Positions 51,367 to 62,721 of a stretch of DNA of 64,000 bases are shown one piece after another (position 1 is the first letter of the stretch; every line of letters begins with the position of its first letter). Position numbers and translations under genes: made by a program. The stretch is from Phallus indusiatus (lineage: Eukaryota > Basidiomycota > Agaricomycetes > Phallales > Phallaceae): contig JAQFWX010000015.1 of NCBI GenBank assembly GCA_027605045.1, forward strand, positions 232,455 through 296,454. Reading direction: 5' to 3'. A model generated the notes under the pieces. It saw only the letters and a list, made by a program, of their open reading frames with translations. It did not search any database and was not told the DNA's origin.

Positions 51367-52232
51367 CTAACGGTGTGAGGACGGGGGCTGGTATTGAATA
51401 AATCTATATTGAAATGAAGATGAGGACGCTGATGTTGAGGGCGCTGATGTTCCAACATTCATTGGGTAACTCTGTTGATTGTGGTATGCAGGATGCGGAA
51501 GGGGGTATGACAGCGGGGGCGGATGATCAGGAGGAGCTAAATAACCTGTAGACGCTGGATACAACGATGGAATATGGAGATATTGATGTTGAGTGGGAGG
51601 AGGATGGATGAAATGTGGGGGAAGCAACGACAGTTGGCGCTGGTAATGGTGACTTGCAGGCCTCGGATAATGCAATGCGGGTTGAGGCGCGGATACTGGG
51701 TTTGTATATGGGTGGGTTTTCGAAATTGTTTTCAGCAGGAGGAGGAGGAGGAGGAGGAGGAAGTTGGGAGCTGCCGCGAAGTGGTGAAGTCGACTGTGCA
51801 CGAGAAGTGGGACTAGGGCTTTGGATTATCATTAGCTATGACTAGACGTTTCAAATAATGTATATATACCTTGGTCTCAGGCTCTGCATCAACATCCTCA
51901 ATGACTAGAAGACTTCGGTCAAAGAGCTCTTGTGCCGCTAGAACACCTAATGTTTTGATATGCCCAGAGCCTTGAGAAACTAACTTCTCTAGCTCTTTAC
52001 GCTTTTTATCGAGATTTGCATCAGCCGAGCGTAGACTTTTAACTGCTTTGAGATTTTTTGGTGAGTTGCGTGGCGAGGTGGTGTCTTCTGGAGCGCGTTT
52101 CACAGAAGCTGCGTTTTGTTGAAGGGTTTCTTGGAGCTGTACGACCGTTTCATTTAGCTCCAGGATTTCGTCGTCTTTGAGCTGCACTAATTTTTGTTGT
52201 GCTAGCTCTAAGACAGCGTTAGATAATTTCAT
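51367..52232 (-). pseudogene. coiled-coil / proline-rich gene remnant inside the inverted repeat
   Basis: From ATG 52232 a frame of about 120 codons is clearly protein-like: MKLSNAVLELAQQKLVQLKD, then LELNETVVQLQETLQQN, a Lys/Glu-rich coiled coil (LDKKRKELEKLVSQG) and ELFDRSLLVIEDVDAEPETK, ending at a donor (gtatat). After the acceptor (ccaaag) the sequence is still protein-like but in a different frame: TSRAQSTSPLRGSSQLPPPP. It then shifts again into a Pro/Tyr/His-rich stretch (LAPPDHPPPLSYPLPHPAYH) ending QYQPPSSHR at 51367. I could not find introns that keep one frame, so the gene is probably decayed or truncated. No family recognised. A GGA/CTC microsatellite lies at the point of frame change. 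Confidence 0.5.
51738..51763. repeat. GGA trinucleotide microsatellite
   Basis: About eight gga units in a row, reading as proline or leucine codons on the minus strand within the remnant gene. Confidence 0.8.
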
Positions 52233-52260
52233 ATATTGTGATAGTACCTGCCCACCTTTT

Positions 52261-52440
52261 GCTCTTTGTTGTTTTCGTCAGATCTTATCACTATCTTATT
52301 GCCTCGGGCGTTGGAAATCACTCGACGTTTATTTATTTTTACTTCTAGATGTGTGACAAAAGGGCCCCTCTCCTTTGGGCTTACCCTGACCCGGTCTCAT
52401 CAGACCGCCCACTCTGGTTTGCCGAATGGGAACGATCGAC
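52261..52440 (-). repeat. right arm of near-perfect inverted repeat
   Basis: 180 bp, the reverse complement of 51114–51294. The start of the enclosed reading frame lies only 29 bp inside this arm, so the arm occupies the place of its promoter and upstream exons. Confidence 0.9.
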
Positions 52441-52945
52441 TATGAACCCCTAATGGAATCTGTGGTATTTCAAGTCAAAGGGTTCTAGACTATAAATATT
52501 GTAGATAACAGGTTCTGATAAGCCAGGAACAAAGCTTCACCCTTTCAAGCCTGCATGTGGCCGCCGATCAATTCTTATATAGGTGAACTTGTTCAAATGT
52601 CATGAAGGCGCAGACTCTACATCCGGAATGACCTCTAAACTTGTACCACATGCTAAACTGAAACTAAAAAATTCACGATGATAAGAATGAGTTCTTTCTG
52701 TCAGCTTTTCACAGACGGCCTGCAAGAGCTCCGAATATCGGTGTGCCCTTCCAGTTCGGGGCCCAGACGCCGCCGCAAGGAACGAGTTGTTCATTCCCGT
52801 ATTCTGCGATATGCTTACTCTGTTTACTCTCCTTACCCTGTTATCTTCGTGGTTATATTTAAGAAACGACGTACATGCTCATCTCCGCTGATTATGGCCA
52901 TTTTCTTTTCTCCTCTTCTTTAGACCATTCCTTTTTGTTCTGCCT
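52441..52945. other. intergenic region before the DUF3602 pair
   Basis: Promoter region of the first DUF3602 gene. Overlapping frames of 64–81 codons on both strands look random. A C/T-rich stretch lies in the last 60 bases. Confidence 0.45.
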
Positions 52946-55425
52946 ATGTCGCCAGGCGAGCATCCTTCTTACGATGGTTTCGCCATGTATAGCGAGATGA
53001 TGTTTCGCACGGGGACAGAGACTCAATTGGGAATGATCTCTGGTTCAGAAAGCTCATTCCCTGTCAATTCAGACACGGGGACGTTCACCGATGCATTCAC
53101 AATGCGATCGCCAACGGAGACTGATTTAACTAGTATTGTCGATGGCATCTCCAAATCAATTGACGTTCAATTCAGTGTTAGCGATACCACCTCAATTGCG
53201 TTCCAATCTGTCTCGTCCAGCTCCTCAAAGGGCAAGAAAGACCGGAAATTTGTGAGTGGCTTACATAATATGGTTATACTTCCGCCTTCGTCTATTTCTC
53301 AATCTCGTGTTTTTTCATCTACTACTTACTATGGGTAACATAGAGGGCTGTTGGGCGCGGTGGTGCAGGGAATATCCTAAACACTGAGACTCTCGAAGTA
53401 GACTATGTCGATGAAGCCGACATTCTCCGGCGTCGCCGTTTGCTGGCTCAGATCAATCCCCGAGCCAAGGTACAAGTGTATAACAATTTTGCAACCGCCA
53501 ACCCTAACTGACAATTTTCACATCGCGTGACTGCTAATATCTTTCACGCTTAGATCGCAAGCACGGGAAGAGGAGGCACGGGCAACATTTTAGCAGCTTC
53601 TGAATCCACGCCATACGATCCTTCAAACGATCCAGACGACGAGTACGAGAAAATCGTTCACCTTGAAGCTCAGCAAAAGAGATTGAAACAGACGGTTAGA
53701 TCACATCTGTTTGTATCATTTGAGATCATTGCTTACCGAGTGCCTTGTTTACACCAGGTCTCAACTGGCCGGGGCGGGTCAGGAAACGTGCGAGCGCATA
53801 CCATGAACGATGCTGCAAGACCTCGCAGCCACTCTCTCAGTATCTTCAACAAGAAGAAGAAGAAAAAGAAGGACCCGGCGTTGGCTCGTCCCTCAACGGC
53901 TTCTACCATAGCCTCCAACAGAAGCATAGAACAGCACGAACTTCGGGAATATACTTTATCCTCTAAGCACACCATCTCTCACACTCCTCCCGGAATCATT
54001 TCCACCCCCAGCGCACAGGTCGCCAACCCACAAGCACCGAACTTATTGGTGGAACCGAATCGGACTGATAGAAGCATTACTCCGAGGCAGTCCCAACGTT
54101 TAGCTGTATCATCCGCCCCGCCTCCTCAGCCTGTTTGGCGCGTTCATTACCCTAGATCACCACCAATTGATGTAAAAGAAAAGGATAAAAGGGAAGGTGC
54201 GACAAAATGGTGGAAAAAATCGTCAAAAAAATCTGGAGAGTCTGGCGAGGATCCCCTTCAAGCTCATTCTCCTAACCCTAATCTGCGCGAGCGGCGGGAA
54301 GGAGTCCACAGAGTTCATCCATCACAAATAGCAACCATTCAATCTCCTGAAAAGGAGCTCCGTCCATCGTTTAAATCATCTCCGGAAGAAGCTTTTCCCA
54401 GAATAGCGATGCGTAACCCTCCCATTCCTTCACATGTCGATCAATATGATTCCAACACTGAGCGCTCACTATCTCCTGGAGAATCTCAGATTCTGAATGA
54501 AGTTCGTATGTTGGCAGAATCAAAATTACACAAAAATGGACATTTCAATATGCAAGATCTGGAGGAAATCCTAGAGCAAACGCGTCATTTGCATAGTCCA
54601 GACACAGACACCGATAAAAAGCGTCTACCAGTTCCTCACCACCCTCATTCCAACTCTCATATTTACCCCTCTCCTCAACCTCTCTCCGATCATCGTTCTC
54701 ATCCTCATCCTCGTCCTCACCCTCTTTCCCATCAGCGTCATCACCATCACTCATTATATCCCTCAGAACAATCTCAACAGCTTCAGGAATTGCGATCTCC
54801 CCCAGTACCAGTCGCTCAAACACGAGACCTCTCCGAACATTATCCTACTGTGCGAAGGGAAATGACGGAAGCCGAGTATGATAACATTTACCTGCCTCCA
54901 ATAGCCCGGCTCGGTCAACAACAACGAGAGCACATGTTTCATGTCCGGAACCCTTCGTCAGGCCACATCTTGTCGTTCCCATCCCCACCCTCAGAGCGAG
55001 ATATTTACGAATATAGCCCCACGGTTTCCCCTAATCATGAATGGGACACTCAGAGCGTTTCGGCTAAATCTTTCAGATCCGTCAAAGCTTCAAGACATGT
55101 GCATGAGCGCATGGTAACGAATCCTGATGCCATCGAATACGACGCACCCCTGCCGCCGCCGTCACAGCCGAGATCTGTTGCACGAAACCTTGTGAAGCAG
55201 AGAAGCGACTCGGCGTTATCTCGTGTTATAGACGATTATTGCGAGCAGCCTGGTTTTGTGTCAGAGATACATAGGCATCAGTTGGCGATGAGCGGGCGCG
55301 AAATAAATCAACAGAGCAAAAACATACCGGACGATGAAAGTTGGTCCTTGCAGCCGGTACGCGAAGAGGAGGACACTATCTATCTCGTCGACGAAGAACC
55401 TTATACATCTTTTATTGATATATAA
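52946..55425 (+). CDS. DUF3602 protein (Par32-like, GRGG repeats), long form
   Basis: Four exons (52946–53251, 53344–53469, 53554–53694, 53758–55425) give 746 codons plus stop. The family mark is a repeated G-R-G-G-x-G-N motif: RAVGRGGAGNIL (from Gly106), STGRGGTGNIL (from Gly149) and STGRGGSGNVR (from Gly195). Each lies a few residues after an exon start. In yeast, Par32 of this family is phosphorylated after rapamycin treatment and restrains ammonium permeases under TORC1/Npr1 control. A nutrient-signalling role here is inferred from that. The remaining 550 residues are low-complexity: a lysine run, an Arg/Pro/His-rich region (HPHPRPHPLSHQRHHHH) and many SP sites. No membrane segment. Start chosen at MSPGEHPSYDGF, the only upstream Met in frame with exon 1. 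Confidence 0.88.
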
Positions 55426-56779
55426 AGAAAGTCTTGTTGGTTTTTTTCTTTTCAGACAAGTGTATTTGGGTTACATTGTGTGGGTGAAAAAGATTTTGTT
55501 CTGTTTGTTTTCGCTGTGCATTTTTTTGGATTGTAGCGTTGTGGTTTTTGTCTCCGCGTACCATACTTCCCCCTTCGGTCCCAGGTTATGCCCGGTTTTA
55601 TGTAGTTTTACCGATACCAATCAACACGTTTTGCTGCTATGTACCGCCCCGGCGATTGCCGGCTCATCGCCTATTATAGCCAGTTTTTGATATAATGTTG
55701 ACTTTGCCGCGCTAGTGCTTAAAGAACGAGGAACTCCCTACAGCTCTCTACGGAGAGGTATTTTTGCTGGTTCTTCTCTCATCTTTTCTTAGAAGATATA
55801 TCAACGAAGTGGCACAGGCTCTGGCAAATCTCGAGTGGCAGTGCTAGCGCTATCAGGCAATAGGTACATGCATTTCAAGTTGTGCCCATCCGTCATGCAT
55901 ACCACGATTAAAGATTTGACACGATATGCCCCTAAGAATTTAAAGGATAAAGGCAACGAGCGTTTGGTCTCTGAGATCTGCGGCCTGGGCCTGAATACAT
56001 AGCTGTTGATACGAGGCAGAAAGCTGGGACAGGGGACCAGTGGAGTAAGCTCTCGGCACGGGATTGGACGATAAGGAATCCTTCAGCTGATAAGCTCCGT
56101 CCGCTACATATGATTCGTACCACGTACCGCTGAAATTTCTTTCCAGATTTTTACGTCACAAGAGAAGGTCTGACATCGATGTCACCGTTTATGGTCGGGG
56201 ATATAGTATTCCGAATATACCGAATGAGAGGCATGAGCTAGTAAACATGCAAAATCCTGTTGGAACGTTTTTTCTTCCTTTTGCTGTGGGTTCTGTTAAG
56301 CTTATCTTTCTGACAGTTTTGGTCCTTTCTTTACCGAAGTCCGGACGAGGCGCTGAGAGCATCCATGCATCATTCACGATGAACAGCTCCAATCAATACT
56401 TGTTGGTTGGTGTGTACAAAACCTTATAGTTTTGTCTATTTTTATTGAATGAAGTGAGAAAGGTATGTGTGTTTTAGTTCGTGTGGCGGTAAAGTTTGAC
56501 CTCTTGCGCGTAGATTTGAAATCACCCATCTTAAAAAAAAAAAGGATATGACTGTTAAATAATATGGATTAGGAACCATATTTTCGAAAACCCAGATATT
56601 GATGCTGTGTATATTTTTGCTTGCACACGTCTCTGTGTGTATTTTATTACATACCGATCAATTGGGTGAAATTCCCAGACCACCGGTGCTTCTTAGATAT
56701 CTATCGAAGTTTAATTCTTTTGCAGTGTGCCCGTATATATATATACTTCAACCGGGGGTATGAATTGAAATTTTCTTTA
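55426..56779. other. intergenic region between the DUF3602 genes
   Basis: About 1.35 kb. No supported gene: frames up to 118 codons are hydrophobic or Cys-rich shadows without splice partners. It holds the 3' end of the long gene and the promoter of the short one. Confidence 0.5.
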
Positions 56780-57938
56780 ATGCTTCGTGGTCCAAAACCT
56801 ACCGGCTCCTCTCGTCCGTCGAAGGAAAACAAAATCCGAATTGTACGTATCATTTGGGCAATAGGTCGTTACGATAGCCGCTCAACCATATCATATTAGT
56901 CTTCAGGTCGTGGAGGATCTGGAAATATCGTTCCGGCAGCGACAGCCGCTGCGGATTTAAACCATGAAATTGAACTCTTGCGTCTACGTTGTATGGAGAG
57001 AAAACAGGAGGAAGTCGAAAAATATTTGAAGGTATGGTAATTTCCGCAACTATTCTTGCGATGAGACTTTAACAACCTCGTAGAAACAATATACTGGAAG
57101 AGGCGGAACAGGTAATATCAAAGCTGCCACTGTGGCGCAGTGGATATCTTTCGACAAAAGCGTCGATCCTGATGATTCCTATGAAGACATCATCGTTGAG
57201 CGCAACAAACAAGCCCCAAAACCTGTACGATTGTTGAATTTTTTTCACTCAATGCTCAGGAAAAATTGACAGCTAGTTTAGTTACGGACTGGGCGCGGAG
57301 GTTCTGGAAACGGTTTATTGAAAGCTGCGATCGACCACGACGCGCAGGTATCAGCAGAATCCCGACTGTCATTATCCAGCAGTAGTAACAGCAGTACAAC
57401 CGCAAGCACCTCACGTCTCTCTGATGTCAGTTTCACCAGCTCCTCCTATATTCCCCTTGATCGTCGAAGTTCCGAACTGTCCGTATTCTCGCGGTTCGCG
57501 AAATTTAAGCAACGCGAAAGGAGCGGTAGTAGTCTATCCGTTCTGTCCGACGAATCACAAACTCAAAGCCGATGGCGAAAATCTCGCCGCGCAAATACAC
57601 CTTCAAATTGTCCGTCAGGATCTTGCATTGACACCCCAGTACCCCAAATAGTCATCGATGACTGCGATTTTCTCGAATGTATTGACGAGAATACTGCAGC
57701 GATTCTAGAAGTGATGGAGAGATTTGAGGATGAAGGCTATGAGACTGCCCCACAAACACCAGAATTACTGCCCAGCTCGAGTTGTTTGGAGCATGAACAT
57801 AATTCTTCTGAAGACACGCCGGACGAGGCTGAAGAGCCGGACGACGGATTGGACCCTGATAATCAAGATGCCAAGTGGGAACGTCATGTCATCCTTCAGG
57901 CCTTTCATTACGAAGTCTCAGTTCACCCCACATGGTAA
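56780..57938 (+). CDS. DUF3602 protein (Par32-like, GRGG repeats), short form
   Basis: Four exons (56780–56842, 56900–57031, 57084–57224, 57282–57938) give 330 codons plus stop. Three GRGG motifs occur: SSGRGGSGNIV (from Gly24), YTGRGGTGNIK (from Gly70) and RTGRGGSGN (from Gly116), each near the start of an exon, as in the upstream paralogue. The two middle exons (132 and 141 nt) match the neighbour's (126 and 141 nt), and all introns are phase 0. The C-terminal part is Ser-rich with a basic block (RWRKSRR) and an acidic end (EDTPDEAEEPDDGLDPD). Probably a tandem duplicate with a shorter, diverged tail. The presumed TORC1-linked role rests on the family only. Confidence 0.87.
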
Positions 57939-58707
57939 CTTGGGTTTTTTTTCCCTTCACACCTAACTCGAAGTGTTTGCGCTTCATAATATATGATTAT
58001 TGTATCACTCGTAATTAACTTAAACATTATTACATATCTTTTTCTTTGTATTCCTTTACACTGTATTATTTGAAATCAATATTTGAAAACAAAGTTCGTT
58101 TACTGTTAGCACGATATCAAATTTTCTTAAGATTCACGCTATCGTCCAATAGAAACCAGATTGAGGTTAACTAAGCGACGAGCCAATCTGCAAGCAGGTC
58201 TCAGTTTCCCCTAATACTAAATAGTGACAAGTGACTCGACAACATTTAGGTTTGAATTGAAATTATGGACTTTGTGAGAAAGTCTGCCAGATACAGGACC
58301 AATATTAATGATGGATGTATGGAAAAATATGATTGGTTTAGATAAAGAAAATTCTGATAGACTGCTGTCTACAGACCCCTTGGAGCAGGACGGAAGATCT
58401 GGCTATTTTGGCAATGATTGACAAAGATGTTGGCGTATTGGAAGAAAAGAACAATTTGAAGGTGGAGTACATCTCGCATTCACATGTCTACATGGTTAAA
58501 ATGTTTATATATATATGCCATCACATTGAAACTGTTCGACACCTCGGTGTTGATGCTAGGATGGGCGCTGATTCCCGCTGAAAGCAGTGTTCATGGCAAA
58601 CATAATTAAGCCTTTAACGATAGACTGCGGTCGGTGGCTTGATGTAATTATATTTGTTGTTCCATATCATAAGGTGAAGGTGTGAAAACTACATATGTAC
58701 ATACGTC
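57939..58707. other. intergenic region between convergent genes
   Basis: AT-rich 3' region shared by the short DUF3602 gene and the third DUF6533 gene. Nothing coding recognised. Confidence 0.5.
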
Positions 58708-60239
58708 CTATGTTTGGGCATACATATTGCGAAGATGAAGAACGACACGAACAGAAAGGATGTTATGCAAAACGCGTTGTAAGCTAAAGAAGACTTTAAG
58801 GTTTCACTTCAGCCCAAATTTAGCACCGGAGACCTACCTGCTCACGACCTCCAAGCTGAGATACGGCACAGGTCTCCAACTCATGACCACAATGTTTGTG
58901 AATGTTAAGACTATCAGGAGCTGATGAATATCGTTGTGGAGTTTTTTGAGAGATTGACTTACACGCCACGTAGACAAAATGTATTAAACCTATAAAACGC
59001 CCTCTTAGATGTGAATAATTCTGGTGTGAGCTTGGTAACCAACCATCACGATATAATAGAGACAATAACGGAACATTTTGGCGGTCGGTATCTTTAACTG
59101 TAACTATTGTCATTACACTCAGGAGAATAATGGTAATTTTCGTACGATGATATTTGGCTCGACATAAAGTCAAGCCCGCTAGCACTGTGCAAATAGGTTG
59201 ACGTAACGGTTAGTCCCCTGCGCGGGTTTGGATCGATCTGTGAATAATGCCAGACCTCTTACCTACTTCAAATGCTAGCTGGAAGATCATACAAGCGAAT
59301 AATGATACATTATTCATTTTGGTTATGAAGCATATTTTCCACGGAGATACTTCGATGACTTAAAAGTATAAACGCAAATGAATCAGACTTTTTGTTTTCG
59401 TAACCAGAATCTCAGATGTCCGGTGAAGTTGCATACCCTCAACGTCATGTGTGAGTGATAAAATACAACCACCAATAGATACCATAGTACACTATAGTCG
59501 GTGTTGTTGAGTTAAAAACATCCGCCCCCGCAATGAATTTCCGTGGAATTTTAGACGTACCAGATAGAAGATAACGAGTCCTCGCTGAACTTTTGGGAAA
59601 GCTTCCCACATGGCATACGCTCGGAAACAAAAAATAACTAGGAAGAAATTTGTTTTATTCGGGTTGTCAACAGCGTATGCTGGGAAAATTTTGAACTGAC
59701 GCTCAGACAAACCATATGTGAGGAAAAAGGTCCCTGAACTCAAATTTCAGAAAGCCCCTGAGTGGTAGTGAATCATGGATACCCTTACAAGCTGAGACGG
59801 CGTAGAGTTTCCTGCACCACTTGAAAATATGAATGAGAAGATCTGTGTTTTACGTAGAATACAAAACCGCACTTCAACGCCTTGATGATGGGTGGTTATT
59901 GCTTTACATGGGAGAAGGTTAGTATGTTTATAATCCACGAGCGGAGGCACAAGCAGAACAGAACCCAAGCACTTACTGAGAATATTTACGGCCACAGTAA
60001 AAGCTCCATATCGATTGACTAACGAAATAGTTTTCAAAAACGACCAGGGTGCTTTCCAGAGTAATTCAACCTGTAGAACCCTTTTGCATAAATTTCGACG
60101 ACGAGAAAGGAAAGAGCCGCACTTCTTGATTCATTGTAAGTACATAATCAAACAACTTGTAAAGATTGAGTTGCGCTCATGGAAATGGCAAAATTGGACA
60201 TACCAGAACTGTCATGCTAACTCCTAATGATATGAACAT
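58708..60239 (-). CDS. DUF6533-type multispan membrane protein
   Basis: Third member of the family here, on the opposite strand. Start MFISLGVSMTVL at 60239. Splicing gives LFDYVLTMNQE then VELLWKAPWSFLKTISLVNR and YGAFTVAVNIL, the DUF6533 hallmark. Later segments are VIFCFRAYAMWEAFPKVQRG, AGLTLCRAKYHRTK, VPLLSLLYRDG, GRFIGLIHFVY and LLIVLTFTNIVVMSWRP. The end is LQRVLHNILSVRVVLHLRN, then MYAQT and TAG at 58708–58710. The R-D-G motif before the sixth helix and the C-terminal LHLR are typical. Internal splice joins between 59180 and 59980 were not all verified, so small errors or a hidden break are possible. Unlike the copy at 26468, I see no forced frame change. Confidence 0.72.
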
Positions 60240-61014
60240 CCAGGCGTGAGCATAAGGTTTGCATTAGCCCAAAAGGAGTTGGCATTCACCTAGCGAATAC
60301 TGTAAAACAAATTAAGAAAATGAAAAATGAAAAAAAGATGATGCCCACGCCGTTATATACGGTTTGCTTAGCATCTTCCACATGCATGTTGAAAGCGACA
60401 ACAGGAAAAAGGTGTAGTGGAGTGTGGTCAACTAGGGCAAATTAAATAAACGAGGAACAACACAACGGCGCGCGGTTCTCGGTAATAGCTTGTACACGTT
60501 GCCTTATGTAGGGACGGTTCTAGACATTTCGGTTTGGCCCGCTGTCGAATCTGCATGATTCAGAGGTCAAAATGGTCCCCATTGTCCAATTGAATTTCGC
60601 TAGCGATCAGGGTAGTGATTAAGCTGGGCAAGCTTGCAACTAATCAATGCCTCGACTAGGCGAGCGGAGCTTTGAAACAGGTGATCGATTGATCCGGTGT
60701 CGTTTGAATTCAAATCGGATCGTAATAGATCCAGATCGGAAAGAAAAAGAAGACAACCCACGAGCATTGTTTCAATATAACACAATGTATATGAAAAGTA
60801 CAGTCGATACCAGCTCTGATTATAAAAAAAAGAATAATATGACGAAACAATAAGACAAGGTGGATAAACAAAAGACGAGATAAAACAAATAGGTTTATCT
60901 CTGAGGTTCAAAGAAATTTGATTTCAGGAGACCGATGCCAAATAGCAGAAGGCAACCGAGACGGAATATTTAAAATAAAGTATCGCCAGGGGTTTGCAAA
61001 TTCATGCTTTACTT
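60240..61014. other. non-coding intergenic stretch
   Basis: Promoter of the third DUF6533 gene and 3' region of the next minus-strand gene. Frames up to 103 codons have no family content. Confidence 0.5.
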
Positions 61015-62106
61015 TTAAAGGGCCTGTGCGAATTGGCCATTGCTGGAAGGTGCACCGTTCTGCTCGTTATAGTATTGGTGTATCTTCGGAAGTCTATATC
61101 CAGGGTTGGTGAAGTCCTGCATGTACTGCATTGATGGATATTGAGCGCGGAAGGTGGCCTGAGTCTGAGTATGGGCACGGTAATTAGCCGCGGGTTCCTG
61201 GTATTCTTGACTAGCGGTATTGTCATCTTGTGCTGGAGGAAACTTTTCCCATTGTAAGAATTCTGATGGGGAACGAGACAAGGCCGCCGCTGAAGTAGAA
61301 GGAATGGTGGTATAATAACGAGAGATAACGGTGGTCCACACATCTTTTCTGCCTGCTCTGTCTTGATTGAAGGCCCAGCGGAACATGAAGACGAACATCA
61401 GGAAAACTGATATGAGTAATGTTTTAGCGTTTTTTTGGACATCAGATCATCAGGATCGGCGATTTAGCTGGAGGGACATACATATTACCCATTCCAGCCA
61501 TATGAATGCGCGAAGAGCTTGTACTTCGTTGCACCAGGTTTTGTATGACGCGTATAAGGGCTCTATATGAAATTGAGCCAGCTATTTGATATTATGTATG
61601 TATGAAGCATGAGAAAAAAGTACCGTCAGGGATAGTCCCGCATAAGCCATTGTTCACGAATTGCCACCGGTTGGTAGAAAAAGAGTTGAAGGCTAAAAAA
61701 AAGATGTATTTATTAGGAGGCCGACCACGTGCGCAATGTCAGTTCAACTAATACCAAGCCAAAGTAAAGAAAATAGACCCAGCCATCCCAGCTCAAACGG
61801 GGGTTTGGCTGTGAAAGCGTTCTCTGTTTTCAGTTCCAAAATACCTCTGCAAGGGTCAAATGTAAGCGATAATATAGATTGAGTAGAATTGAAACTTGCA
61901 AAAGGATAAGAAGTATCATCGTTGCCAAGGATAATGCGAAGGGTATAATGTCAGCATGATCTACACGGTCGCGACAGATTAATAAGACGAAAAGAGGGAC
62001 ACGCCCATGAGTAATACGCACAATAGAAATTTTGGAAATGGTTGATATGCCCGGATAGACCCAAGACAATTGTATTGATCAGCAATAATCCAGCTTCATT
62101 ATTCAT
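61015..62106 (-). CDS. MARVEL-like tetraspan membrane protein
   Basis: Four-helix membrane protein with the layout of fungal MARVEL-domain proteins, which organise plasma-membrane or vesicle domains. Seen in order: LLINTIVLGLSGHINHFQNF, then HADIIPFALSLATMILLILL, TENAFTAKPPFELGWLGLFS, LLWLAFNSFSTNRWQFVNNG with LCGTIPD, and YKTWCNEVQALRAFIWLEW. FFLMFVFMFRWAFNQDRAGR follows, then a polar C-terminal tail ending NGQFAQAL. The WC-E-x-x-A loop before the last helix is typical. Introns with donors gtgcgt, gtacttt and gtatgt keep the frame between most exons. The join between the second and third helices (61840–61910) does not keep the frame with any canonical intron I could place. The start (MNNEAG at 62106) may miss an upstream exon. 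Confidence 0.6.
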
Positions 62107-62721
62107 TTTCAATACCTCAAAAAAGCAATAGACCAAAGTAGCAGCTTACCGTATACCTGAGATCTCCTTATTCCTATAGGTGACAACGACATTGTGTTTA
62201 TACAAATGAATGTGAATTCTTTCAAAAGATAGTGCAAATTATTGTTTTCGACAACGGGTAGTCGTTGTAGAGGGAAATGTTGGAAAGAAAAAGCAAAGAT
62301 GGTGTTGGTACAGCACTGTCAAAGGGCCCGTACAACGGTAGCGTGTGACTTTTCGGGATCCATGACAACCCGCAATATCAGCTGGCGCTGGTCGCTTTTG
62401 TTCTTTGCCTGGAACTGAGATCTTCGCGATATTGGTGTTGTCCATGGAAATTGTTGATGCATCTATTTATTCCTTTACTCTAACGTTATCGCATAACCGA
62501 CAAAAATTTCAAGTTGGTCAACTAGGCTTATCTCTGCTTAGCCGACAGTCTCGAAAGTTTCACGGATGCTTCACTACTATTTTGTCAATTGCGCGTACTT
62601 ATGTGTCAAAGCTGATGCAGTAAGTTCCCGTTTCGCCCCCCCTTACCGAGACATAGATCGGATAACTAACGTACCTTGGGGCGAAGATTGAAACATGAAT
62701 CAAAGCGGGGAAAAAAATGTT
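62107..62721. other. intergenic region
   Basis: Promoter side of the tetraspan gene and 3' side of the right-edge gene. No supported coding or RNA feature. Confidence 0.45.

Noticed and set aside
54545..54823. Acidic minus-strand frame (92 codons)
   Set aside because: Antisense shadow of the His/Pro-rich part of the long DUF3602 gene.
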